A DNA stretch of 22,148 nucleotides from a virus. The notes under the pieces are model-generated. The model saw only the letters and a program-made list of their open reading frames with translations. It was not told where the DNA came from and did not search any database. Below are positions 14,212 through 19,709 of this stretch, piece after piece. Both the position numbers and the translations under genes were made by a program. The stretch covers positions 1 through 22,148 of the IMG/VR virus record IMGVR_UViG_3300047383_000458, one strand, 5' to 3'. Each line of letters starts with the position of its first letter. Position 1 is the stretch's first letter.

Positions 14212-14443
14212 GGTTTCTTAGCCATTCTTCCAGGTCTACCTGGCTATCAGGTTCATGCTCTAGCACTTGTAAAATAATCTTAGAATTGATGTCAGGAATG
14301 TGCAGATTTATAAGATCGGCCAAGACCCTGGCCGCTGTTTCATCCCGGCTATCAGCATAATCTTGCAAGCGCTGCTTGGTTTCAGCCGGTAAACGGCAAT
14401 GAAATTTCACAAGGTTTTCATGTACTTGGCGTTTTTTTGGCAT
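14204..14443 (-). CDS. ribbon-helix-helix DNA-binding regulator
   Basis: This 79-residue protein begins MPKKRQVHENLVKFHCRLPA. The strand VKFHCRLP (12-19) is followed by helix ETKQRLQDYADSRDETAARV (21-40) and LADLINLHI, the beta-helix-helix build of Arc/CopG repressors, with the usual PAE or P-E turn between strand and helix. The C-terminal 25 residues are acidic (HEPDSQVDLEEWLRNHE). It is the first gene of the leftward block and faces the divergent early operon across 103 bp. Two 9-bp direct repeats 22 bp apart in that gap are natural binding sites, so it probably represses the rightward promoter and perhaps itself. The ribosome site is AAGGA, 7 bp before the ATG. Confidence 0.75.
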   Translation of the reverse strand: MPKKRQVHENLVKFHCRLPAETKQRLQDYADSRDETAARVLADLINLHIPDINSKIILQVLEHEPDSQVDLEEWLRNHE

Positions 14444-14474
14444 CTTTTTTCCTTTTTATGCACATTTTTTTACA

Positions 14475-14505
14475 GATATCTCTTGACCGTAATAACGATA
14501 TCTCT
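14475..14505 (+). promoter_or_regulatory. tandem operator GATATCTCT x2
   Basis: GATATCTCT occurs at 14475-14483 and 14497-14505, exactly 22 bp apart, about two helical turns, so both lie on the same DNA face. The last base of each copy is the first base of the -35 and -10 hexamers respectively. A bound dimer pair would block RNA polymerase. Arc/CopG-type proteins bind such tandem sites, and the neighbouring gene encodes one. A further direct repeat TTTTTTACAG (14466-14475 and 14526-14535) is also present. Confidence 0.65.
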
Positions 14506-14510
14506 ATATT
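14483..14510 (+). promoter_or_regulatory. sigma70 promoter of the rightward early operon
   Basis: TTGACC (14483-14488), a 16-bp spacer and TATATT (14505-14510) give a near-consensus promoter. Transcription would begin around 14517, ahead of a strong ribosome site AGGAGGA (14534-14540) and the ATG at 14547. This is the best promoter in the window and points to early expression by host RNA polymerase. A leftward promoter for the RHH gene is not clear. Confidence 0.7.
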
Positions 14511-14546
14511 ACAAGTTGTGATTTGTTTTTTACAGGAGGAAGATTG

Positions 14547-14765
14547 ATGTACAAGGTTGGTCAAAAGGTTATCGGTTATTGGGGTGCGATGCATCCTTAC
14601 AGCTACGGCGAGATTGCCGAGTGGAACCCTGAGCAGTCAATGAAGTTTGTAGTTCAGTGGGATGACGGGAGCAAGTTTCACGGTCGGTGCAGCGACATAC
14701 ATTACGGCAACGTTCAAAGCGCTGGCATTGGGGTTTACTTTGCAGAAAATGAGGAGGCGGCATAA
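14547..14765 (+). CDS. early protein of unknown function, 72 residues
   Basis: First gene of the rightward operon. The ATG at 14547 is preferred over an upstream TTG because AGGAGGA lies 6 bp before it. The protein starts MYKVGQKVIGYWGAMHPYSY and has GEIAEWNPEQSMKFVVQWDD (21-40) followed by GSKFHGRCSDIHYG. The pattern of VGQKV-G, G-I--WN, and VQWDDG is like a small SH3/Tudor-type barrel of short strands with aromatic residues. No named family is recognised. Position directly behind the regulated early promoter suggests a host-takeover or anti-defence role, which is inference. Its stop overlaps the next start (TAATG). Confidence 0.7.
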   Translation: MYKVGQKVIGYWGAMHPYSYGEIAEWNPEQSMKFVVQWDDGSKFHGRCSDIHYGNVQSAGIGVYFAENEEAA

Positions 14766-15259
14766 TGGAATTTGCATTGCCTAAAGACGCGTTTCGGGGT
14801 GGCCACTGCGGCGTTCAAGCCGTTGCGGTTGCTGCGGGCAAGAGCTTGGAAGAGTGCTTCAATCTGTTTCGGAAGCATTGCGATCGGGTTAAGCGCAAGC
14901 GGCGGTGGTCTGGTGGTACTCACTACTGGGAACGGGAAAAGGTTATGGATGCGATCGGCATTCAGTACGAGGTTCTGCCCCAGAGCCACACCGAGGGCAT
15001 GACCATGCAGCGGTTCATCAAAGACGTTGCCAACCCCAATCATGTTTACATGGTTACTACTACCCGGCACGTTCAGTTGATCCGGGGCAATCAAGTTTTA
15101 GACCAGGGCGGCATCAAAGACATTGCCGATCACTGGGGCAAGCGGAAGCGGATCAGCCAGCCTGTGATGCGGATCCTTGCAGCGGAGGTTGCACAAGCCT
15201 TCGACATCGCCGAGGCACAGACCTTCGGCTTACCTTTGTTCGATAATCAAGGAGATTAA
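14765..15259 (+). CDS. C39/papain-like cysteine protease-fold protein
   Basis: This 164-residue protein has RGGHCGVQAVAVAAGKSLEE (11-30), in which Cys15 heads a helix, the typical nucleophile setting of papain-fold enzymes (-CG--A---). TTTRHVQLIRGNQVLDQGG (98-116) then places His102 at a strand start and Asp113 about ten residues later, giving a plausible Cys-His-Asp triad. An Arg/Lys patch (RVKRKRR, 41-47) lies between. The C-terminus (about 120-164) is helical. Phages carry similar small proteins with unknown targets. It could be a protease, a deamidase or an inactive relative. The gene overlaps its upstream neighbour (TAATG). Twelve of 13 Arg codons are CGG, unlike the structural genes. 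Confidence 0.62.
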   Translation: MEFALPKDAFRGGHCGVQAVAVAAGKSLEECFNLFRKHCDRVKRKRRWSGGTHYWEREKVMDAIGIQYEVLPQSHTEGMTMQRFIKDVANPNHVYMVTTTRHVQLIRGNQVLDQGGIKDIADHWGKRKRISQPVMRILAAEVAQAFDIAEAQTFGLPLFDNQGD

Positions 15260-15262
15260 TCA

Positions 15263-15739
15263 ATGAGTGCTTATTTATGTAATCCTGAACACATCGGCGT
15301 TCTTGCCAATGCAATGAGCCGCAATGGTGTCAGCCTTCGGGGCTGCTACAACAGCCCTGGGGGCATGGCCAAGGCATTAGCCAAAGCAAACTGGATCAGC
15401 ATCGAAGAGCGGTATGGCGCCAAAGATGCGGTTTGGATGAACAACGAGCGGCCCTTCGAGGTTTACGAGGATGAGTGTGCTGCCCAGGCAAGTCGGCCAG
15501 ACATGGACTTGAAGCCTATCGATTTCGTTAAGATGGCTCATGGCTTTGCCTACCAAGCGTGTGAGGCACGGCAGTTTCGGGATGCCGACTACGAGAGCGA
15601 GTATGTTGGCCAGTATCATATAGACAGCTTCATCGATTGCATGTTGCGCAAGATGCCTGGCTACGACGATGCGCCATGGAGCTACGAGCGGAAGGCAGAT
15701 GCGCCCGAAGTTATCGACATTTTTGCTGAGTTAGTTTGA
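15263..15739 (+). CDS. unknown protein with a CDY/PGYDDAPW-type C-terminus
   Basis: This 158-residue protein starts MSAYLCNPEHIGVLANAMSR. The C-terminal third reads FVKMAHGFAYQACEARQFRD (about 90-109), then FIDCMLRKMPGYDDAPWSYE (about 125-144). From memory, a widespread uncharacterised family begins MSAY-V--- and ends with a C-DYQ-CE segment followed by ALPGYDDAPWG, so this seems a divergent member. Function is unknown. The gene follows with a 3-bp gap after the protease-like gene and an AAGGAG ribosome site. Seven of nine Arg codons are CGG, as in its neighbours. Confidence 0.6.
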   Translation: MSAYLCNPEHIGVLANAMSRNGVSLRGCYNSPGGMAKALAKANWISIEERYGAKDAVWMNNERPFEVYEDECAAQASRPDMDLKPIDFVKMAHGFAYQACEARQFRDADYESEYVGQYHIDSFIDCMLRKMPGYDDAPWSYERKADAPEVIDIFAELV

Positions 15740-15750
15740 GAAAAAACACA

Positions 15751-15933
15751 ATGGAATTTATAGTTAAAAAGATCTGTGAGAGTGGTGTTCGGGTTGTCGA
15801 GATCTTCGACAGCTACGAAGCTGCACTTGCCAAAGCAGCTGAACTTAAAGAGGCACAAGAGTTCAGCGAATGCTTCATCGACATTCAAGCGCCTCAAGGT
15901 TTTAAGGTTGCTGGCATGGGAGGTTACCAATGA
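15751..15933 (+). CDS. small unknown protein, 60 residues
   Basis: Start at ATG 15751 (a TTG at 15736 overlapping the previous stop would add five residues). The protein reads MEFIVKKICESGVRVVEIFD, then SYEAALAKAAELKEAQEFSE (21-40) and CFIDIQAPQGFKVAGMGGYQ. Alternating strand, helix, strand gives a beta-alpha-beta plan like small ferredoxin-like or Arc-type folds. No family is recognised. The stop overlaps the next start (ATGA at 15930), so the two are coupled. The single Arg uses CGG. Confidence 0.6.
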   Translation: MEFIVKKICESGVRVVEIFDSYEAALAKAAELKEAQEFSECFIDIQAPQGFKVAGMGGYQ

Positions 15934-16142
15934 AACTTTATTGTCGGTCAGGTGGCGAAACCAATGTTAAGGTTGTTCGGGAAACTGCCAAGGCTATCCT
16001 GGTCAAAGGTAATTGCAGCGAGGCCTGGTTTCCAAAGGCTGCAATAAATGAAAACGGAGAGGTTGCCGATTGGTTTATCGGATCTCTTGTGCATAACTTT
16101 TTATGGCAAGCACCATACAAGGAAGGATCAGCAAATGAATAG
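15930..16142 (+). CDS. small phage protein with AWFPKAAI motif, 70 residues
   Basis: The protein starts MKLYCRSGGETNVKVVRETA, then KAILVKGNCSEAWFPKAAIN (21-40) and ENGEVADWFIGSLVHNFLW. The sequence of strand KVV-ET-KAILV, then EAW-PK--I, then an acidic turn and a helix matches a short phage module I have seen repeatedly in early regions, without known role. The start overlaps the preceding stop (ATGA), and the last 8 bp overlap the small membrane protein gene. Both Arg codons are CGG. Confidence 0.62.
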   Translation: MKLYCRSGGETNVKVVRETAKAILVKGNCSEAWFPKAAINENGEVADWFIGSLVHNFLWQAPYKEGSANE

Positions 16143-16272
16143 CCTGGATAAACTTCGCGCCATGCTGCGCGATATGGAAGATAGCTTGGGCGTCTGGGGT
16201 GATATCCTGGGAGCCCTGTCTTTGTTTGGCATTCTGGTTGTCGGTTTGTTTTTCGCCGGTGTTTACCAATGA
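16135..16272 (+). CDS. single-pass membrane protein, 45 residues
   Basis: This is a 45-codon frame with ribosome site AAGGAAGGA upstream. It starts MNSLDKLRAMLRDMEDSLGV as an amphipathic helix, followed by a hydrophobic stretch LGALSLFGILVVGLFFAGVY (about 25-44) long enough for one membrane span. The N-terminal half is charged and probably cytoplasmic. The role is unknown; superinfection exclusion is one possibility for an early one-pass peptide, but nothing here proves it. It overlaps the zinc mini-protein gene (ATGA at 16269). Confidence 0.58.
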   Translation: MNSLDKLRAMLRDMEDSLGVWGDILGALSLFGILVVGLFFAGVYQ

Positions 16273-16448
16273 AATACATTTACGATGCCAGCGATTTTTG
16301 CAGATCGTGCAAAGGCAAGGGATATTTCAGCGATAAAGATCCGCGTACTGGCATCACAGTCAGCGACGATTGCTTGCACTGCAACGGCACTGGCTTCAAA
16401 GCGATTGTAATCTTAGAGGAGGAGGAAAAAAATGCTCGGAAGCATTAG
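16269..16448 (+). CDS. DnaJ-type zinc-binding mini-protein, 59 residues
   Basis: This is a 59-codon frame with ATGA coupling to the preceding gene. CRSCKGKGYF (11-20) and CLHCNGTGF (35-43) form a pair of CxxCxGxG motifs, the signature of one half of the DnaJ cysteine-rich domain, which binds one zinc ion. The 14 residues between them are polar. There is no J-domain. The C-terminus is acidic (ILEEEEKNARKH). Such proteins may bind host chaperones or nucleic acid. It overlaps the winged-helix gene by 17 bp, and that gene's ribosome site GAGGAGGA is built from its Glu codons. Confidence 0.68.
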   Translation: MKYIYDASDFCRSCKGKGYFSDKDPRTGITVSDDCLHCNGTGFKAIVILEEEEKNARKH

Positions 16449-16779
16449 AAATATGTTGGCTAAAATCAACATAAAAAAAATGCACCACCGCAATGGCCCA
16501 GATACTGAGCGAGCGGCAGCGCATAAAGTTGCCCGGAGTTTAAAAGGTAGGCGAAGGGAGGTCTTGCTATCTCTATACGGGATGAAGGAGCCCGCCACAG
16601 GGGAAGAGATAAGCCTCGCCGCCGGGCTTAATATTCTCAGTGTTAGGCCCAGGTTGACTGAATTGCAAGAAATGCTTTTGATTGAGGATACACAAATCAG
16701 AAGGAAAAACAGATTTGGAAATTTAGAAATCGTTTGGTCACTTACAGAGGAAGGAAAGAAAATTGCAAATCAACTATGA
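16432..16779 (+). CDS. winged-helix DNA-binding protein, 115 residues
   Basis: The N-terminal 35 residues are basic (MLGSIRNMLAKINIKKMHHR). The rest is a winged helix: RREVLLSLYGMKEPATGEEI (about 41-60), SLAAGLNILSVRPRLTELQE (61-80, recognition helix region), then MLLIEDTQIRRKNRFGNLEI (wing) and VWSLTEEGKKIANQL. The closing LT--GK--A is typical of MarR/ArsR-like wings followed by a terminal helix. It is probably a transcription regulator of the early or late switch, or a replication accessory. A strong GAGGAGG site precedes the ATG, and the end overlaps the Gp157-like gene by 17 bp. Confidence 0.65.
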   Translation: MLGSIRNMLAKINIKKMHHRNGPDTERAAAHKVARSLKGRRREVLLSLYGMKEPATGEEISLAAGLNILSVRPRLTELQEMLLIEDTQIRRKNRFGNLEIVWSLTEEGKKIANQL

Positions 16780-17248
16780 AGAAATCCGCCGCATGGCCGA
16801 CACCATTCGCGAGATCTGCGGAGATGATGAAGATACATACCTCGATACCCTCGACGGTGAAACCGATGCTATGGATATTATGAGCAAGTTAATCCAACAG
16901 CGTATGTATGCAAAAGCTTTTCAACAGGCTTCTAAAGAAATGGCTGCACAGTACACTGAACGCGCTCGACGCATGGCAGATAAGGAAGATGCAGTTACGC
17001 AAGTTATGGGGCATCTCCTGGACGCTATGGGCACAAAAAAGTTGCAGCATCCCCTGGCAACGATCAGCCGCACGAAACCTCGATGGTCTGTTAATGTTGT
17101 GGATGAAGCAGCAATCCCGAAGCAGCTGGTTACAACCCTGGTCAAGCCAGACCTGGCAACAATAAAAAAGCAACTCGATCAGGGTGAGTTTGTTCCCGGC
17201 GTCGAGATTGTACCCGGAAACCCCGGCGTAACAATGAGGGTAAAATGA
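16763..17248 (+). CDS. siphovirus Gp157-like protein
   Basis: This 161-residue protein starts at TTG 16763, with AGGAAGGAAAG 5 bp upstream; the next Met is at residue 11. The N-terminal half is a long helix rich in Glu, Ala, Arg and Met. The C-terminal half reads HLLDAMGTKKLQHPLATISR (about 84-103), TKPRWSVNVVDEAAIPKQLV and PDLATIKKQLDQGEFVPGVE (about 129-148). These match the Gp157 pattern: helix, M---G-KKL--P--T-S, then P-V-VVDE-AIP, then KP----IKK-L--G--VPG. Gp157 family members occur beside recombination genes; one was first linked to phage resistance in Streptococcus. The actual role is unknown. It lies upstream of the annealing-protein candidate. Confidence 0.8.
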   Translation: MQINYEEIRRMADTIREICGDDEDTYLDTLDGETDAMDIMSKLIQQRMYAKAFQQASKEMAAQYTERARRMADKEDAVTQVMGHLLDAMGTKKLQHPLATISRTKPRWSVNVVDEAAIPKQLVTTLVKPDLATIKKQLDQGEFVPGVEIVPGNPGVTMRVK

Positions 17249-17421
17249 TACAGAAAACCTGGCTGGTTTTGCTGGCCTTCACCTCACCAGATGAATGCGC
17301 AGAGTTTATAGAAAAATATCAGGCCAATCTTTTGGGGCCAGTGCAATGCGTCATTCAATATGATGAAACACCAATCCCGAATATCAAACCACCGATTAGA
17401 CCAAAGGAAGGTAATCAATGA
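17245..17421 (+). CDS. small protein with hydrophobic N-terminus, 58 residues
   Basis: This is a 58-codon frame bounded by ATGA overlaps at both ends (17245-17248 and 17418-17421), strong evidence for translation. It starts MIQKTWLVLLAFTSPDECAE, with a short hydrophobic stretch (WLVLLAF) that is too short for a typical signal peptide. FIEKYQANLLGPVQCVIQYD (21-40) follows, then a Pro-rich tail. Two Cys (18 and 35) could pair. The fold may be a strand, helix, strand unit. No family is recognised. Confidence 0.6.
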   Translation: MIQKTWLVLLAFTSPDECAEFIEKYQANLLGPVQCVIQYDETPIPNIKPPIRPKEGNQ

Positions 17422-18188
17422 AACACAACGTTCCCGAAAATGTGGGCAAGGTTCTGAAAGATATTGGCATGACATCCCGGCAAGCTGGCTGGGATTGCCA
17501 CGGAACTTATGTCCTTTTGCATAAAGCCCTGGAGAAAGTTGCAGCGCACCAGGGGATTACTTTCGATCCGCCCGAAATAATCCAATGCGACATGGAAAAA
17601 AAGCTTGCATCGATCATGGTGGTCGGACGCCTGGGCGATAAAACAGAATGGTCGATCGGTGAGGCCGCGCCATACAATAATAAGAACAGCTACCCGTTTG
17701 CGATGGCTGAGAAACGCGCAAAGGATCGCGTCATTTTAAAGCTAGTCGGCTTGCATGGTGATGTTTATTCTGAGGAAGAGGCCGATGCATTCAAGGAAGC
17801 TAAACCGCCAAGCATTAATATGAGCGTTGCGCCCCTGGAACCCGAGCCTGAGCCCGAGATGCCGGCGGAAAGCCTCGAGCAATCGCTTCCCTGGCAAACC
17901 ATGCTGCACAATAAATCACCGTTTAAAGATCCTGTGCCTGGGCAAGATGAGTTTAAAACTCTGTTCTGTCAGCTGATATCCAAATATCAAAAGCCAACCG
18001 TAAAACAGAATGGTTCCCTGGCAACCCCGGCAGAACGCAAAGAACGCCTGGATAGTTTACTCGAGGCGAACAAAGTAAACACTGACAGATTGTCAGAAAA
18101 AAACTTTAAGGAAATCACGAAGGCATATCAAAAAAGTGTTGAACTGTTAGACCGCGAAGCAAAGGAAGGTGGCAAAGATGTTAGATAA
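17418..18188 (+). CDS. Rad52/Erf-like ssDNA annealing protein (candidate)
   Basis: This 256-residue protein has an N-terminal domain (about 1-128) with LKDIGMTSRQAGWDCHGTYV (13-32), a central beta part (IIQCDMEKKLASIMVVGRLG, 54-73), and then EWSIGEAAPYNNKNSYPFAM (77-96) and AEKRAKDRVILKLVGLHGDV (97-116). A strand, a Gly/Asn loop, and a helix in which a basic K-RA-DR precedes the L-GL end resemble the Erf/Rad52 core, in which the helix binds DNA. A Pro/Glu-rich linker (129-155) leads to a charged helical C-terminus. Context (Gp157, RusA, initiator) supports recombination. No exonuclease is seen nearby. The precise superfamily is uncertain. Confidence 0.5.
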   Translation: MKHNVPENVGKVLKDIGMTSRQAGWDCHGTYVLLHKALEKVAAHQGITFDPPEIIQCDMEKKLASIMVVGRLGDKTEWSIGEAAPYNNKNSYPFAMAEKRAKDRVILKLVGLHGDVYSEEEADAFKEAKPPSINMSVAPLEPEPEPEMPAESLEQSLPWQTMLHNKSPFKDPVPGQDEFKTLFCQLISKYQKPTVKQNGSLATPAERKERLDSLLEANKVNTDRLSEKNFKEITKAYQKSVELLDREAKEGGKDVR

Positions 18189-18570
18189 AGAGTGGCAAGA
18201 TTTGTTAGCTAAACAATTCCAGGAACGTAAAGCATTCCTAACACGCCATGCGAAAAAAAGTTTTTCAAGATCTGAGGGAGCGCGGAGACTTGGCACAAGC
18301 GCTTCACAGCTGACCTTTCTTATTAAGAAGCATGGAGTGGATTGGCCCAAAGCAAAGAACTGGCTGGGTGGCCCAAAAGGTTATAGCAAAGAACATTACC
18401 AACACCTTGCAGAAAATGGTTACACTAAAAGTGAAGCGGCCAACGAATTGGGCATCTCTTATAACATGATTAGTAAGGCCCAAAAGGCTTACGATTTAAA
18501 TTTTGTTGATGGTCGAGTAAGGCCAGCGTTTGGGCGTGGGGCCAGCAAAAACTGGGCGGAAATAACTTAG
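18178..18570 (+). CDS. tandem helix-turn-helix protein, 130 residues
   Basis: ATG at 18178 is preferred over GTG at 18169 because AAGGAAGG lies about 9 bp before it. Two HTH-like segments are visible: FSRSEGARRLGTSASQLTFL (29-48) and YTKSEAANELGISYNMISKA (82-101), each with an S-E-A--LG-S---- pattern spaced about 53 residues apart, which suggests an internal duplication. The C-terminus is basic (GRVRPAFGRGASKNWAEIT). It is probably a DNA-binding regulator, perhaps controlling the early to late switch. It is the last gene of the operon, overlaps the annealing-protein gene by 11 bp, and is followed by the terminator at 18671. Confidence 0.68.
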   Translation: MLDKEWQDLLAKQFQERKAFLTRHAKKSFSRSEGARRLGTSASQLTFLIKKHGVDWPKAKNWLGGPKGYSKEHYQHLAENGYTKSEAANELGISYNMISKAQKAYDLNFVDGRVRPAFGRGASKNWAEIT

Positions 18571-18597
18571 CCTGGATCGTGAGGCCAGCCAAACTAA

Positions 18598-18616
18598 ACG
18601 AACAACCACAGTTCGT
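18598..18616. repeat. short inverted repeat ACGAAC/GTTCGT
   Basis: A perfect 6-bp stem with a 7-nt loop lies in the 119-bp gap between the last early gene and the terminator. It may act with the stronger hairpin 55 bp further on. No gene is seen in this gap. Confidence 0.4.
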
Positions 18617-18670
18617 GAACCTCTGGAGGAGATGTTGAAAGACTGACCCCGGAAACAATAAACCAGAAGA

Positions 18671-18719
18671 GCAAAGAGGCTGCAAGCAGTTAAGCTGGCT
18701 TCTTTGCTTTCATTTTTTT
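18671..18719 (+). terminator. rho-independent terminator of the early operon
   Basis: GCAAAGAGGC (18671-18680) pairs with GCTTCTTTGC (18698-18707) apart from one G-U pair, with a 17-nt loop, and is followed by TTTCA and a run of seven T (18713-18719). It stops rightward transcription before it meets the leftward lysis operon. On the opposite strand the same stem is followed by TTTATTGTTT, so weak two-way action is possible. The stop codon of the converging 39-residue gene lies in the loop region. Confidence 0.75.
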
Positions 18720-18809
18720 CATTGCTGCCTTTTTTAATTTTGGATCTTTCTTGTCTGCCTTCGAGGGCCGACCGACCTTTGATCCGTATGTACCTTTTCC
18801 GTATGGCAT
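18690..18809 (-). CDS. tiny basic phage protein MPYGKGTYGSKVGRP, 39 residues
   Basis: This is a 39-codon frame starting MPYGKGTYGSKVGRP and ending in a Lys/Ala tail with many KK pairs. Phage genomes often carry a tiny late protein with this head followed by a poly-Lys tail; I recognise the pattern. Its ATG overlaps the stop of the next gene upstream (TAATG), giving good evidence that it is real. Its stop is inside the early-operon terminator loop. Function is unknown; a DNA-binding virion component is possible. Confidence 0.7.
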   Translation of the reverse strand: MPYGKGTYGSKVGRPSKADKKDPKLKKAAMKKMKAKKPA

Positions 18810-19018
18810 TATGACTTTCCTTTCAGAATATCTGCGTCAGCTTTACGCGCCCCACCCTTGCCGGTGGCCGCACTCTTTAATCGACCCATTGCCCACTGAT
18901 GCGCAGAAACTTTAGGCCTGGAGCCACTTGAGTAATATGCACCCAGGCCGCGCTTGTAAATCTTTTCGGCCTTTGCCTGGCCACCAACAGCACTGACATA
19001 TTTAGCTGGTAATTTCAT
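18809..19018 (-). CDS. small basic phage protein with GARKAD motif, 69 residues
   Basis: The protein starts MKLPAKYVSAVGGQAKAEKI, followed by YKRGLGAYYSSGSRPKVSAH (21-40), then QWAMGRLKSAATGKGGARKA (41-60) and DADILKGKS. The sequence of a YKRG turn, SSGSRP, an -QWA--RL-S helix and GKGGARKAD is a small recurring module in phages and large DNA viruses, without a known activity. It is positively charged. It overlaps the genes on both sides (TAATG downstream, ATGA upstream). Confidence 0.68.
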   Translation of the reverse strand: MKLPAKYVSAVGGQAKAEKIYKRGLGAYYSSGSRPKVSAHQWAMGRLKSAATGKGGARKADADILKGKS

Positions 19019-19200
19019 CGCTTCGACCTTTGCTTGCTAATCTTATCCATTTGCTCGGGCGTCAATTTGCCCATCCGATACAGCGCCCTGGTGCGCAAGA
19101 TCTCACGCCGGGTTGCATCAGGATCCTTTGAACCCTTGAGATATTTCTTAGGAATACCTGACTTCTTATCCTTCGGCTGCGGCGGAAACTTACGCTTCAT
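19015..19200 (-). CDS. small basic phage protein, 61 residues
   Basis: The protein starts MKRKFPPQPKDKKSGIPKKY, then LKGSKDPDATRREILRTRAL (21-40), and ends YRMGKLTPEQMDKISKQRSKR. IPKKYLKG, a charged helix and Y--GKLTP-QMDKI-K-RSK resemble short late proteins of marine and cyanobacterial phages. No known function. It overlaps the endolysin gene by 11 bp and the next gene by 4 bp, so it belongs to the lysis transcript. Confidence 0.62.
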   Translation of the reverse strand: MKRKFPPQPKDKKSGIPKKYLKGSKDPDATRREILRTRALYRMGKLTPEQMDKISKQRSKR

Positions 19201-19708
19201 GTGCCATCTCCAGGGCAGCTTTCAGTGTTTCCTGGTTGCGCCTTGTCCAACCCCGGCCAAATGTTTCAAATGTTTTTAACCGCTCATAAAACTTTTGACG
19301 CTGCTCATAAAGATACTGGATCATATCGCCAGGATCGTTCTCAGCAATTAGCCTGAGAGTTTGCGGCCCGATCGCACCGTCTTGCTTTGCGGATACAAAC
19401 CTTTGGATAACCTTTGCCGGGCGTCCTGTTCCTGAGTTTACACCCCAATCAAATGCTGCCCAATCTAATCCGCTGGGAAGATCATCACCACGAACTCGAT
19501 CCCAATAATTTTTTTTGTAGATCGGAGCAACGTCATCGACAGTTAAGGACTTCATCTCACCATCCATAACCTGACGCCCCACATACTGCTCGTACACTGC
19601 GCGAGTAACGCCCAGGTTAGTTTCACCCCCCGGATCTTTTGGGTGGTTTACATAGCCGCCCTCGTGGTGCAGCAACATCTCTAAGGATTTATCAAAGTTC
19701 TTTTTCAT
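19190..19708 (-). CDS. endolysin, GH108-type muramidase with peptidoglycan-binding C-terminus
   Basis: Start at ATG 19708, where AGGAAG lies just upstream; a longer frame to 19759 lacks such a site. The 172-residue protein has HHEGGYVNHPKDPGGETNLG (14-33), the GH108 signature with catalytic Glu16 in EGGY followed by DPGG-TN-GVT. Downstream are WDRVRGDDLPSGLDWAAFDW (about 69-88) and GVNSGTGRPAKVIQRFVSAK (about 89-108), the usual second half that continues into the PG-binding type 3 domain ending with a Trp-Arg-rich helix. It cuts the glycan chain of peptidoglycan. No signal peptide is seen, so it depends on the holin upstream. Confidence 0.9.
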   Translation of the reverse strand: MKKNFDKSLEMLLHHEGGYVNHPKDPGGETNLGVTRAVYEQYVGRQVMDGEMKSLTVDDVAPIYKKNYWDRVRGDDLPSGLDWAAFDWGVNSGTGRPAKVIQRFVSAKQDGAIGPQTLRLIAENDPGDMIQYLYEQRQKFYERLKTFETFGRGWTRRNQETLKAALEMAHEA

Positions 19709-19709
19709 C

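Noticed and set aside
17418-17475. Minus-strand 63-codon frame over 17284-17475
   Set aside because: It is antisense to two well-coupled plus-strand genes and has no support.
18571-18670. Possible tRNA-like element around GTTCGTGAAC
   Set aside because: No acceptor stem or anticodon arm could be built; only a 6-bp hairpin is present.
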